64,000 nt of DNA from Actinernus sp. WN-2022 (Eukaryota > Cnidaria > Anthozoa > Actiniaria > Actinernidae), in assembly GCA_030867875.1 (NCBI GenBank), contig JAOWCC010000655.1, forward strand, positions 11,802,269 through 11,866,268, read 5' to 3'. The translations under genes were made by a program, and so were the position numbers. Of the stretch, positions 19,093 through 29,008 are shown one piece after another (position 1 is the stretch's first letter; the number at the start of each line of letters is the position of its first letter). The notes under the pieces were generated by a model. That model made no database searches, was not told the DNA's origin, and saw nothing but the letters and a program-made list of their open reading frames with translations.

Positions 19093-19870
19093 ATGCTTAA
19101 ATTGTTCTTAAGAAAGCTATACAATTCAACCCAAAGAGTTTTCCCTGCGTTTGACGTCCATGTTTCGGATGTGAGCCACAGATGGGACATTTTAAAGTAC
19201 GTCGCGAGGTTAAAGAACCTTCTGTTAGCAATGAATATCACCGACCGTGCCAGGTCCAAAGCGAAGCTACTCCACTATGCCGTTGAGAAGTTAACGAGTT
19301 ATTCGAAACACTCGTTGTGGAGCCCGTAACAGAGACATAGAGCGTTCTAGACAAACCATTAAAGCACTAAATGGATATTTCATGCCTAGAAAAAAAAAAT
19401 GGAGTATGAAGTGTACAAATTTAGGCTAGCGCAACAACTCGCCCGTGAAATCATAGCTGCTTATTACACAAGACTAGTACAACTAGCGAAGTCATGGGAT
19501 TTTCACGACCATGCAAGCCAGGGAGAATAAGACATATACTGTACATAATTGTACATCAGCTACGCTTCGAAGGAAAGCCTTAGTCGATCCTGGCACGGAC
19601 CTCGACAAACTCCTGAATACCGCGAAAGCCCTGGAGATGGCTGAGTTACAAGCAGCGCATCATGGGGAATCGAACGGAAGGAAACTGCCGCAGGCGAATC
19701 GAATAACCAGAAAATCTAGAAAACAACGCTCCGGGCAGAGTGGCCAGAAATCAGAATGTAGTACTGTGAGTACAAACACGTGAAATGAAGGATAACTGCC
19801 CCGCATATGGCAAGAAATGCAGGGGCTGTCAAGGACAAAACCACTTTGAATCATGCATGTTGCCGAAATA
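19093..19870 (+). pseudogene. Ty3/Gypsy-like Gag fragment
   Basis: Three pieces in different frames resemble the Gag protein of Ty3/Gypsy-type retrotransposons, which coats the RNA in the particle. They include a helical capsid-like part with QQLAREIIAAYYTRLVQLAK near 19,430, a segment with TDLDKLLNTAKALEMAELQA, a basic linker, and a zinc-knuckle-like end (CPAYGKKCRGCQGQNHFESC) at about 19,798-19,858. Stops and frameshifts separate them, and no protease or polymerase follows. A decayed fragment; the zinc-knuckle context is the best evidence. Confidence 0.55.
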
Positions 19871-20584
19871 AAGTAAGATCACAAAAAGGTCATTCAAGCA
19901 GACACAAGTATGCTTCCGGAAGGATTGGATGGGAAAATGCGGGGTGCGGAGTATGGAAAGTGCGGAGTGTGAAAATTGGAAAATGCGGCGTATGTAAAAC
20001 GAGGAGTGGTGAGAAAATGAGGAGTAATAATTACCCTGGATTAACACGAACACGGTTGCGTGAACAATAGAATGAAAGAATGAGGGTGTATCAGGATATG
20101 AAAACTCACCATAGGCAAAAACTAATCCCACGACTTGAAAAAGCGTATTGACATGGGCAAATATGCAAAGTTTTACTTTCTTGCATATCGAAAAATTTAT
20201 AGGCGTAAAGTTTGAAAATTTACGCAGAAACCTTTTATGGCAGGCAAAGCCTTGCCTACCAGTGTAGGTTTCTGCTTAAATTTTCAAATTTTGCAAGCCC
20301 ACAACTTTTTCACAACAGTGATCTAGCTACCTAAAAAATACACAGATCCTAATATGCCCTTTCAAGCCATGGAATTCGTTTTTGCCTCGAGTTTTTATTT
20401 ACCTCTCTGAAAACCACTCATACATACAGTTCAGTGTCTTCAGTTTAATATCTCGGTACTTTGTCGAGCAAATGAGTAGCGAGGATTTGTTTTGCCACTT
20501 TATGTAATCTAAGCAATTGTAATGTAGTATGACTGATAAGAGAGCTATGGTATCAGACGCCAAACGTTTCAAAATTAAATTTTC

Positions 20585-20850
20585 ATACACCTATACCAGA
20601 TATGCATACAGGTATTAAAATCCATACACGTACAAAAAGTCTTACATGTAAACATTTCATACATGTATAACAAATATATATGTATGTATAGAAAATCCAT
20701 ACATGTATAAAAATACATATATGTACAAAAATCCATACATGTACAGAGATCCATACATGTAGATAAATCCATACATGTACAGAAATTCATACATGTACAG
20801 AGATCCATACATGTAGAGAAACCCATACATGCACAGAAATGTTTACATGT
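20585..20850. repeat. TCCATACATGTACAGAAA minisatellite
   Basis: About 14 copies of a roughly 18-bp unit built around the palindrome TACATGTA. It produces a false Cys/Met/Asp-rich frame on the minus strand. Confidence 0.85.
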
Positions 20851-21099
20851 GTGTAAAAAATGTATAAATTAAACCGTGCGTAACACAAATTTGCATAAAG
20901 TTGATATGGGAGAGATAACTACAACAACAATTTATCTGTACCCGGGTTACAAAACCTTTTACAGATATATATAAATTAAATTAAATGCTTTTAGGCCCTA
21001 CCTGAAATAGCTAAGAAGTTAAAAGTGTCAGGAAACGAGAAGTGCCAGGAAGCCAGGAGATAGCGGTAAAACATTGTAAGGCTGATATAGATGACATAT

Positions 21100-21435
21100 C
21101 AAATTGATCACGTTATAGATCAGGGCAAAATGTCGTTGCTTGTTTACAATTTACCGTTGTGTACAAGTTTGTGCACGTTTGGTTGAGATCTGGCAACTCG
21201 TTAAGGAGATATGGGCGATGTTCAAAAGAGTCACGTGATTGATGACGTCACAAATCCTGGCGAACTGCCCTTGTTTGTTTACCACAGTAGGTTGTTGTGT
21301 ACAAGTTTTGTTGACATCTGACCATTCGTTAAGGAGATATGTTGATTTTTCCACGGATCACGTGTTTAATGACGTCACAGACCACGACGGGCTGCCGTCG
21401 TTCGTTTGCTTCAGTAAGTTTGGTTGAGATCTGAC
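21100..21435. repeat. Tandem repeat of ~125 bp, 2-3 copies
   Basis: Each copy carries GTTTGTTTAC, GTTGAGATCTG, CGTTAAGGAGATATG, CACGTG and ATGACGTCAC. Non-coding, inside the long inverted-repeat element. Confidence 0.65.
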
Positions 21436-22467
21436 ATTTTCTATGGGTGGCAAGCTCTAATAAACACGTTCTCTCTCATAATTAATACCTGACGTGATAT
21501 GAAATGATACAATCTGTCTGTTCGTGATTTGGTTGTTCTTGGTGGTCCGTTCATGGTCTGTTTTCTAGGAGTCTTTTCTAATGGATTGTTTACATGCAAG
21601 GCGCTAGGGGTTACCCTAGCTCGCGGATAAAGATAGCCCGGGTTTACATGCCTAGGGTAACCCTCCTAGCCGAGTCAAGTCAGTGGTACATGGTGAAATT
21701 TGTTTTGGCAAATTTGCGGATTGGACAAGGTATTTCGGGTATTTGGCGTAACGAAATCAATGTTTTATTGTGGCCTCTGTGTCGAGTCGTGCATGTAATG
21801 CGCGCCATGGGTGGCTCAGTGCCCTGTTGGCGGTCAAGATGGCAGCTGATCAAACAGAGATAAAAAATCTCACTCAGTACCGAGATAACTGAAGACACTG
21901 AACTGTACGTATGAGTGGTTTTCCGAGGGGTAAATAAAAACTCGAGTCAAAAACTAATTCCATGGCTTGAAAGAGCATATTAGGATCTGTGTATTTTTTA
22001 GGTAGATAGATCACTGTTGTGAAAAAGTTGTAGGCTTTGCCTACCATAAAAGGTTTCTCCATAAATTTTCAAACTTTACGCCTATAACGTTTTCAATATG
22101 CAAGAGAGTAAAACTTTGCATATTTGCCCATGTCAATACGCATTTTCAAGTCGTGTGATTAGTTTTTGCCTATGGCGAGTTTTCATAACCTAATACACCC
22201 TCATTCTTTCATTCGATTGTTTACGCAACCATGTTCGTGTTCATCCAGAGTAATTGTTTGATTATTTCTCCTCATTTTCTCCCCACTCCGCATTTTCGAC
22301 ACTCCTCATTTTCTAATTTCCACACTCCGCACTTTCCATACTCCTCACTTTTCATACTTCATTTTTCATACTCCGCAATCCGCACCCCTCATTTTCCATC
22401 CAACCTTCCAGAAGCCCCAGATTAACACCGTGAGTGATGAAGAATAGAAGCATAGAGTATGCGTTTA

Positions 22468-22617
22468 AGTAGTATATCAAATGCGGGTTCTGGCCCACGT
22501 TGTATTTTTGTTTTGTTTTTTCATCTAATGGACATCCTCACTTCGTTCGGGGTCCATTAGATGAAAATACAACAAAAAAATACAACGTGGGCCAAAACAC
22601 GGCATTTAGTATTCTAC
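22468..22617. repeat. Terminal foldback hairpin of E2
   Basis: The left arm begins AGTAGTATATCAAATGCGGG and contains GGCCCACGTTGTATTTTTG; the right arm is its complement, ending near TATTCTACT. The loop is about 20 nt. The start matches the ends of E1 and E3. Confidence 0.65.
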
Positions 22618-23029
22618 TAGAGTTTATTTATTGTATTTATACATTATATTAAGAGACCGGTTTCTACCGCTTTTTTACGGATTAGAGCAGTTTTGTTGTA
22701 CTATTTTTGTTGTTGTATTTTTTACATTTAACGCCCTATTAGAGAAACCTGTTTATAAGGTATTATTTACTACTATAGTTCATTTATTGTATTTATACAC
22801 CATATTAAAGGAAGGATTAGTTTACAGTATATCCATCCATGGTACTAACATACATTCTCTACTTCACGATATTAACGTATGCTGTTATCTTAGTACGTAT
22901 TAATACCACACCGATTAGACAAGTGTGTATGATTGAAGAACCTCAACGTAAACGTTACAACTAAGATACCAATTAGACATATAGTATATATATATATAGG
23001 TATATTACACGATGATTGATAGTTGCACG
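22618..23029. other. E2 left arm, non-coding
   Basis: It contains two copies of a TTTATTGTATTTATACA.AT unit about 155 bp apart (near 22,625 and 22,783). From 22,838 on it is homologous to E1 6,000-6,090. The E1 accessory genes have no counterpart here. A TATATATATATAGGTATATT tract just before the Cys-rich gene may be its promoter. Confidence 0.55.
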
Positions 23030-23434
23030 ATGATTGAGACAAGAACTTGTGATTGGTTGATGCGAGGAAAGACCACGAAATGTATAAGGAAGTGTTCAAA
23101 GATGTTGGAGTATTGCTCTCAACATAACTTCCAGATAGGAAGAGGATGTGCTATATTCGTTCCATGTTTGACGTGTGGTCGAGGCTGTCGTACTATTCAC
23201 GAACTTTGTGCAAAATGTGGTGCACCTCAACGCCGTACCATTCGCAATAAGAAGAAACTCGATAAGAAAATAGCTAAGGAGGCTAGTGAGTTGGCGAACC
23301 TAATACGTCTAAAGGAATTAGAGAATCACGAGAAAGATCCAAATGTGGTGGACATTCACAATCTCGATAAGGCATTGGATGACCTCTCCATTAGTGATAA
23401 AGATCTAAATGTGGTAGAATCGGAGGATAAGTAG
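23030..23434 (+). CDS. Cys/His-rich small protein, E2 copy
   Basis: A 134-aa homologue of the E1 gene at 5,501-5,920, with the same Cys clusters (CDWLMRGKTTKC, YCSQHNF, PCLTCGRGC, CAKCGA) and an acidic C-terminus (KDLNVVESEDK). Start chosen at the Met that aligns with E1 (MIETRTCDW); an in-frame ATG six codons upstream at 23,012 comes from a small local duplication of the GATGATTGA sequence. Intact. Probable zinc-binding regulator; function unknown. It is followed after 13 nt by an A-tract hairpin. Confidence 0.65.
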   Translation: MIETRTCDWLMRGKTTKCIRKCSKMLEYCSQHNFQIGRGCAIFVPCLTCGRGCRTIHELCAKCGAPQRRTIRNKKKLDKKIAKEASELANLIRLKELENHEKDPNVVDIHNLDKALDDLSISDKDLNVVESEDK

Positions 23435-23447
23435 AAATCACGATACG

Positions 23448-23507
23448 AAAAAAAAAATTAAGAGAAATTGTTATGCGACCTCTCTTCATTTTTTTATTTT
23501 TTTTTTA
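23448..23507. terminator. A-tract / hairpin / T-tract transcript-end element
   Basis: The counterpart of the E1 element at 5,421-5,487: ten A residues, AATTAAGAGA, loop, TCTCTTCATT, then a T-rich tract. The stem has one mismatch. It lies just after the Cys-rich gene stop. Confidence 0.55.
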
Positions 23508-23554
23508 ACAAACAAACAATTGGACAATTGACAGGCATATGGTATACAACTAGT

Positions 23555-24490
23555 ATGGATGACCTTATTAGATTACTTGGTTCAGAAATTTGTGCAAGCC
23601 TACATATCAAACCACGGTTGCATATTAACACTGGTGAAACACGTTCCGAATGTCTATGCCCGATGGAAATGCAAGGAACGGAATTCATATGTCCCACCTG
23701 TGGTCTTGTTTCCGAGACTGAATCATGTGAAGAAACAACTATCGATCTTACTACTCGGTTACGCAAAGTAGGGCCGGATAGCTTTCGGTATCAACATGAT
23801 CTAGACCGCAGAATCCCAAAGCAAAGCTATAACAAAGAATTGCAACTACGAACGATCATGCGAGAACTACAGGCATACAACACTATTTATAAACAAAATT
23901 ACGACCTCTCGTTTCCCACAAATGTATTAGTAATCGTAGCCTACGCATTCATCCAAGTAAAGAAGGTTCGTATCAAACGTAGCTATGCGAAACGAATTAT
24001 TTTAGCTGCTATACTTTATCAGACATGTATACAATGTGGGTTCGTTCGATCTAAAGGAGAGGTCGCTCGTTTTATGCAACTAAACAATAAAAGCATATGT
24101 CGTGGAAATGTCTTTATACGTTCTCTACATGATGACGATAAGATCGATATAGATTTAAATACCGATCTAATAGCTCCTCACATTACAACGACTTTTGCTA
24201 AACTCGACCCCCAAGGAGTACCTAAGAATGTCCAACAAATAGTCTATGAGATTGTTCATACGGTAATAGAAAGCAATATAGGTACCAGCTCTATACTTCG
24301 AACTAAAGTCGTTGGAGCAAGTTACGAGGTGCTACGTCGTTCGGGATCTCGTATGTCTCTTATTGACGTTGTTAAACGATGTGGTACACATAAGAGTTCG
24401 ATCGTACGTTTTATCGATGAGTTGCTTGCTTACCATTCCTACTTTGAGCCCATCTATATAAAACATGGTCTAACTAGTGATAGAGCCTAA
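23555..24490 (+). CDS. TFIIB-like transcription initiation factor, E2 copy
   Basis: A 311-aa homologue of the E1 gene at 4,354-5,370. The zinc ribbon reads SECLCPME and FICPTCGLVSE; cyclin-like helical repeats follow. Start placed at MDDLIRLLG, shared with E1. The frame stays open further upstream, but that sequence is the poly-T hairpin region and is not conserved as protein. The gene is intact although neighbouring E2 genes are broken. It is expected to recruit RNA polymerase to the element's own promoters. It ends about 40 residues earlier than the E1 protein's basic tail. Confidence 0.7.
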   Translation: MDDLIRLLGSEICASLHIKPRLHINTGETRSECLCPMEMQGTEFICPTCGLVSETESCEETTIDLTTRLRKVGPDSFRYQHDLDRRIPKQSYNKELQLRTIMRELQAYNTIYKQNYDLSFPTNVLVIVAYAFIQVKKVRIKRSYAKRIILAAILYQTCIQCGFVRSKGEVARFMQLNNKSICRGNVFIRSLHDDDKIDIDLNTDLIAPHITTTFAKLDPQGVPKNVQQIVYEIVHTVIESNIGTSSILRTKVVGASYEVLRRSGSRMSLIDVVKRCGTHKSSIVRFIDELLAYHSYFEPIYIKHGLTSDRA

Positions 24491-24513
24491 TTTTAAAAGA
24501 AATAAATAGCATC

Positions 24514-24898
24514 ATGCACGAAGTCTATGAACAGAAAGTTTCTCACGCGTCGGAATTATTTTGATAGCACCACGAAGTCTACTAACAGAAAGTTTCTCAC
24601 GCGTCGGAATTATTTTAATATAGTCACGAAAGTCTATCACCAGAAAGTTTCTCACGCGTCGGAATTATTTTAATATAGTCACGAAAGTCTATGAATAGAA
24701 AGTTTCTCACACGTCGGAATTATTTTAATAGCACCATGAAAGTCTATGAATAGAAAGTTTCTCACGCGTCGGAATTATTTTAATATAGTCACGAAAGTCT
24801 ATGAATAGAAAGTTTCTCACGCGTCGGAATTATTTTAATAGCATCACGAAGTCTACGAACAGAAAGTTTCTCACGCGTCGGAATTATTTTAATAGCAT
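24514..24898. repeat. 55-bp minisatellite, 7 copies
   Basis: The unit contains AGAAAGTTTCTCACGCGTCG followed by GAATTATTTTAATA and CACGAAAGTCTAT. It fills the gap between the convergent TFIIB-like and membrane genes; in E1 those genes overlap by 12 nt, so this is extra DNA in E2. Confidence 0.85.
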
Positions 24899-24979
24899 AA
24901 ACCGGCCGACAAAAATTTACATACGAACCAGATGTCAGAATTAATTTATACGAAAAATCCACGCTGTTTATATTGATTC

Positions 24980-25593
24980 TTATCCCACTAGACTGCCAAG
25001 TTTTGCTCTCATCTCCTTTCGGATCTCTGATCGAAGTTCTTCTACGTTTTTTAATCCACCTTCTTGCCTGTGTTTTTGCCTTATTTCTAGCTTAAGCGTC
25101 TCGTATTTCAATTTCTCACCAATAACACTTCCGAACTCGACTTCTGAAATGTTACCATCGGCTAGAGCTTTTGAGACTTTGACTTCCACGGAATTGGCCT
25201 TAGCTTTTGCCAACATAACGGTCTTTTCATGCTTCGAGAGTTTCTTACTAACAACAGTCATTGAAGCCGAAATTACGGCACAAAGAAATGCAATTGATCC
25301 TAAGGAAATACCCACAGGTATCCCGACTCCCGTAAATGATATACCTACCGCCGAGGCTGATAAAACACCACTCAGGCTACCTGTGGCCACAGCAATCCCA
25401 TGAACGATACCACGCGCTCGCCCATATTTTTTGCGAACAACTTCGTAGTGCTTTGCCTGCTGTTCGATATCGGCAAGCGTATCGCAGACTTTCTGCAGTC
25501 TAAACTCGATCCAATGTTGCTCAGTTCCCTTAGATCTCCCGATGGATAGAGTTTTGGTGCTGATGGAAACGGTTGAATTGAATCGCCATCCAT
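24980..25593 (-). pseudogene. Polinton helical membrane protein, E2 copy, frameshifted
   Basis: Homologue of the E1 gene at 3,745-4,365. The N-terminus (MDGDSIQPFPSAPKLYP, from 25,593) and the main body (from about RLQKVCDTLADIEQQ) lie in different frames; the shift is near 25,500-25,540. The body keeps the HYEVVRKKYGRARG helix, the glycine-rich hydrophobic region and a charged tail ending KLGSLVG as in E1. An alternative reading from 25,600 gives a full-length frame with an unrelated N-terminus, which I think is accidental. Otherwise as described for the E1 gene. Confidence 0.65.
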
Positions 25594-25611
25594 TGTACAT
25601 ATACGTATGAT

Positions 25612-26277
25612 TTACTCAAGCTTCAATACGAAACGTAGAGGTTGCTTGTTGAAGTCTATGAGATTACCTTTCTCATCGCAAACTGTGAGGCGAATGTAGT
25701 TCCGCATCGTTCCTAGGGCTCGAATGGGTAGGAGAGTTGGTGGAAAGTAAGTTGTTTCGGAAAAACTGTGGGATATCGGATTAAGAGTATATAGTATTTT
25801 AGATGGCTTCCCCTCGAGAAGTGAGAAGTCGGAATCCACCACATCGCAGTAGATATATATGTGATTAACATCTTTTGGTATCAGGGTGTATTTCCCCACA
25901 GCGATGGTCACATAGTCTGTCACATCTTTATCTACTTTGATACCAAACAAATCGCAGACATTCTTAGTGAACTGGATTGGTTTCTTGACCTTCATAACCC
26001 AATATTTCCTAAATGTGTGGTCTATGAATTCCAAGAAACCAGCCTTGACTGCGGGATCGAAGTTGTCTATAAAGGATGCAATACTATAATGTCCCGCCTT
26101 AATTTCGTATGGAAACACCACACTATTGTCATCCCACTTAAAGCTTCCTTTCTCAGCTAGGTTCCACCAATTATGACTAAGAGTGACCTCAACTAGCGAA
26201 ATATTATTGATAAGAATAGGGTTATCGAAGTAGACCGTATGGTCAGCCGTAGGACAGGTGACATTTAAGATAACCAT
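25612..26277 (-). CDS. Penton-like minor capsid protein (single jelly-roll)
   Basis: An intact 221-aa protein of the Polinton penton type (PX in older Polinton naming), predicted to form the five-fold vertices of an icosahedral virion. Features: an N-terminal TVYFDNPILINNISLVEVTL strand pair, an NWWNL segment, FDPAVKAGF, DLFGIK and the closing strands IRLTVCDEKGNLIDF and RFVLKLE. The E3 penton at 54,905-55,645 has the same pattern (ITKNYQISLINASMW, NINPNQ-like turn, SFSLRDQSGN). It is divergent from the 604-aa gene across a 44-nt promoter. The E1 copy is broken. Confidence 0.75.
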   Translation of the reverse strand: MVILNVTCPTADHTVYFDNPILINNISLVEVTLSHNWWNLAEKGSFKWDDNSVVFPYEIKAGHYSIASFIDNFDPAVKAGFLEFIDHTFRKYWVMKVKKPIQFTKNVCDLFGIKVDKDVTDYVTIAVGKYTLIPKDVNHIYIYCDVVDSDFSLLEGKPSKILYTLNPISHSFSETTYFPPTLLPIRALGTMRNYIRLTVCDEKGNLIDFNKQPLRFVLKLE

Positions 26278-26321
26278 TATATATTAAAGGTATAAACTGT
26301 ATACGTATAGCTTCAATAGTT
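26278..26321. promoter_or_regulatory. Bidirectional promoter region, penton-like / 604-aa gene
   Basis: The 44-nt gap contains TATATATTAAAGG on the penton side and CTGTATACGTATAGC on the 604-aa side. The E1 equivalent at 2,200-2,240 keeps the TATACGTATA part. Confidence 0.5.
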
Positions 26322-27940
26322 ATGATGCCTTTTGTTGTGCGAGACGAAGATGATGGTCTATCTGTAGAGGACATAGTAGAGATTGCTAAGGGTGGTCCAA
26401 GGCTTTCGAAATCTGAGCAGATAGCGCTCCTTACCGATGAAAATAAAAAGGTCGCATCATTGAATGCCGATCTATTGGAGAAGTTCAAGAAAAGATACCC
26501 ACATACAGATTTTCACCAGTTCTATGTATCAACGGATATAGACGGTCATGGCAAATATTCAACTAGTATTTGAATTCGAGATGGGAATCATGGTTATGTG
26601 GTTTATGGCGATGATGTCTCTAAGCTACCTACCACCATTCAAAAACGCATCAACAATGCATTGTGGGATGTGCATGGAGGTTTTCCACATACATTAACAC
26701 TAGATAAAAGTGTGAAATATCCTATTGCGGCGGCCCCAGATACCGAAAAAGCACAAGATATCGATCTCATTAATCTATGGATATACGTCACGTCTACGAA
26801 AAAGTTCAAAGCAGGAGTACCCAACATATTCAAGGAGACCGTTATAAAGCATATGACAGCAAATGAGTCCTACCATTGGTTACATGGTCCGGATTTCAAA
26901 TATTGGCCTCAACAATTGAATTTCGCAACGTGGTGTGCGATCCTATTTTCAAAACGTATCCTACTATTGTTCAAGGACTACTACGATTTCACGTTTATTT
27001 CACAATACGAAGAATTCTACATGAACTTGGTGGTGCTCATGGAGTTCCTCTACCTGGTGACTCTGCTTTCAAGCAAATGGATAACCTCTATAGCAAATCA
27101 GCTCTTGAGAAATTGTGCATCGAATTTGGTATATCTCGAACGCCAGATTTCCGATGGCACGGAGGTAGGAATAACGGATTAGGAGATGTATTCCTTTTGT
27201 ACGGTGATGGTTTCAAAAACGTCCACGTAATCAGAGGTTACGACAAAGAAGCAGATAATTGGCCAAATCACAATAATTTATTTGCAGACCAAGGAGGTAA
27301 GGAGGATCAGGGCGATCTTGTGACATTCATTCGGAACGATGAACATGAAGGAAAACAATACAATTGGTTTACACCACCAATCGGTAAGGGATTAACGGAT
27401 GCTGGATTAGGTAGATTGAATCGATCCGTTGAAGCTTTTGGATATTGCGTTCTATAGCTGCTCAAAATGATCTTAACCAATCCATCATAGGTAATTTCAA
27501 TGTCAAAGAAAAAAATTAAGAGATTACTCGAAGACGCTATTCTCGAAAACGGTTTAGTGGTAAGCTATAAAAACTATCTTACAGCTATACTACACACACA
27601 TAAGAGATTAAACCTAGCAATAGCCATAGGGGTACGATTACTACCAAGCAATCTTGAGTACTACCTCGGTAAGAAGGATGGTTATAAAAATCCAATCCCA
27701 CGTGCCACAGAAGGTATGGTGTTTGGTGTAAACGATATTAATACAGATGTTCTCGAAACCAAATCCCCACCAGATATGAAAGGTAAGAAACAAAAGAAAC
27801 AATTACCACATCAAGTTGAACGACAATTACCACAACAAGTTCAGCATAGTATCTTACCAAATCCTACTCCACAACATGGGATCAATCTAGCAATAGTATC
27901 TATTGCAGGAGCTGGAATTGCATGGGCGTTATTTCGCTAA
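26322..27940 (+). pseudogene. 604-aa conserved protein, E2 copy, broken
   Basis: Homologue of the E1 gene at 385-2,199. Breaks: a TGA at 26,571-26,573 where E1 has Trp, a deletion with frameshift near 26,940 that removes the CATSGCGVS region, and a frameshift near 27,455 after GYCVL. The N-terminus is shorter than in E1. The C-terminal hydrophobic anchor (INLAIVSIAGAGIAWALFR) and the GLTDAGLGRLNRSVEAFGYC motif are conserved. A glutamine- and proline-rich linker replaces the E1 tandem repeat. It overlaps the following minus-strand gene by 4 nt at the stop codons. Confidence 0.8.
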
Positions 27941-28257
27941 CGTCGTTTGTATTGCTCTATTGTGATCACCACTATAGCTACGATAAATAACCAAACGTTC
28001 TCTGCTAATACTCCTAGAGCTTGACCGGCCATAGTAAATATGAAATTCGCAATTGATCCAATCATTCCAGGTAGTATCTGTCCAAGTTTCTTTCCCATTT
28101 CCTTTACCAAATCACCTACCGTTTTTAATCCCTTCTTTACTGTATCTGCTACTTTGTCGATACTATTTTTTACTGGTTTCGGTACAGATTTCGATAACTG
28201 GGAAACTAATACGCTAACGATAGCACCAATAGCAGTTGTCACCGCAAGAACGGTCAT
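27937..28257 (-). CDS. C-terminal membrane half of coiled/membrane protein
   Basis: A 106-aa reading frame with two hydrophobic segments and the ending IEQYKRR, homologous to the end of the E1 fused gene (2-388). It lies in the same frame as the upstream 28,261-28,983 gene, one codon after its TAG. In E1 the TAG is TAT and the frame is continuous. So this is either the rear part of a gene with a nonsense mutation or a readthrough product; the Met at 28,257 (Val in E1) may not be a genuine start. Function unknown; a membrane role is inferred. Confidence 0.6.
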   Translation of the reverse strand: MTVLAVTTAIGAIVSVLVSQLSKSVPKPVKNSIDKVADTVKKGLKTVGDLVKEMGKKLGQILPGMIGSIANFIFTMAGQALGVLAENVWLFIVAIVVITIEQYKRR

Positions 28258-28260
28258 TCC

Positions 28261-28983
28261 CTACTTTCTGAAAATGTATTTGATCCTCTCACGTAGCGAC
28301 GTACGTTCTAGTATGGCTTCTTCTTGACGTTCAAGTAATTCTCTTGCCTTATGGATAAATGTTAATTCTGTCTTAGCTTTTTCTTTCTGAGCGTTGGTCG
28401 ATTCGGAGTCTTCAAGAATAGATTCGTTATTTGCTTCCCGATCAGCGAGTTGTCGTTCTGCAAATATTACTTCATTAGCAGCCTCTTCATTATTTGGACC
28501 TAAAGCATCTTTGAGAGCTTTCCTCATCTGCACACGTAATTTCCTATCTTTATCCTTACCGACGAATAGACGTTTAAAGGGTTCTTTGCTTCCAAGTTCG
28601 CGAACGGTGATGTTTCCATCTACTAAGGAGATTTCTATATTATGCCGAACACCAGCATCCGGATATTGCCCCTTTACTATGTCAACCAGCATTTCTTTTG
28701 CCGAATCTCGAATTGTTTGTTCGAATGTGAATCCTCGAAGTGGGTCACCTTCTATAGCGTAGTCATGCAAAACATCCATAGTAATTGTTTCACTACCTCC
28801 AGCTTCATCTCGATTATCACCCAATAATCTAGTTATGTATATTTCAGTTGCTTCTCGTTCTCGTTGTCGGTCTTCTTCATCTCGTTCTCGTCGGTTTTCT
28901 TCATCTCGTTGTTGTTCTTCGTATCTGTCGGTACTATCCTCAGGTCTCACATCGACGTCGACCCTATCTTCCATATTGAACAT
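28261..28983 (-). CDS. Charged helical protein, N-terminal half of a fused gene
   Basis: A 240-residue frame starting MFNMEDRVDVD (second possible start at 28,974). It opens with an extremely charged Glu/Arg-rich stretch (about 15-45) suited to a coiled coil, continues with a mixed alpha/beta part (VRHNIEISLVDGNITVREL) and ends in another Lys/Glu-rich helix. No family is recognised. It is divergent from the capsid gene across 25 nt. E1 shows that the protein probably continues into the membrane segment encoded at 27,937-28,257. Confidence 0.6.
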   Translation of the reverse strand: MFNMEDRVDVDVRPEDSTDRYEEQQRDEENRRERDEEDRQREREATEIYITRLLGDNRDEAGGSETITMDVLHDYAIEGDPLRGFTFEQTIRDSAKEMLVDIVKGQYPDAGVRHNIEISLVDGNITVRELGSKEPFKRLFVGKDKDRKLRVQMRKALKDALGPNNEEAANEVIFAERQLADREANNESILEDSESTNAQKEKAKTELTFIHKARELLERQEEAILERTSLRERIKYIFRK

Positions 28984-29008
28984 AGCTATATATCTTGGTA
29001 TATTCAAC
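28984..29008. promoter_or_regulatory. Very short bidirectional promoter, capsid gene
   Basis: Only 25 nt separate two divergent start codons; the sequence is AGCTATATATCTTGGTATAT-like. It must hold promoter information for both genes if they start where called. Confidence 0.4.

Larger units (their letters stand above)
19911..22416. mobile_element. ~2.5-kb element with ~550-bp inverted repeats
   Basis: 19,911-20,462 and 21,866-22,416 are inverted copies: the outer ends CTTCCGGAAGGATTGGATGG and CCATCCAACCTTCCAGAAG, and the inner ends near CAGTACCGAGATAACTGAAG. The arms contain matching unique stretches throughout, for example the poly-GGAGT/ACTCC tract and the TAGGCAAAAACTAAT segment. The interior (20,463-21,865) holds minisatellites and no gene. 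It is probably a non-autonomous DNA transposon or a large foldback. Confidence 0.65.

Noticed and set aside
20575..20826. Cys/Met/Asp/Leu-rich minus-strand frame
   Set aside because: Produced by the TACATGTA minisatellite.
24514..24898. CRISPR-like array (repeats of about 55 bp)
   Set aside because: No distinct spacers: the whole unit repeats in tandem, and the context is eukaryotic.
28835..29008. Upstream extension of the capsid frame (Ser/Arg-rich)
   Set aside because: It is the complement of the Glu/Arg-rich coding region of the divergent gene; the capsid start at 29,009 fits better.
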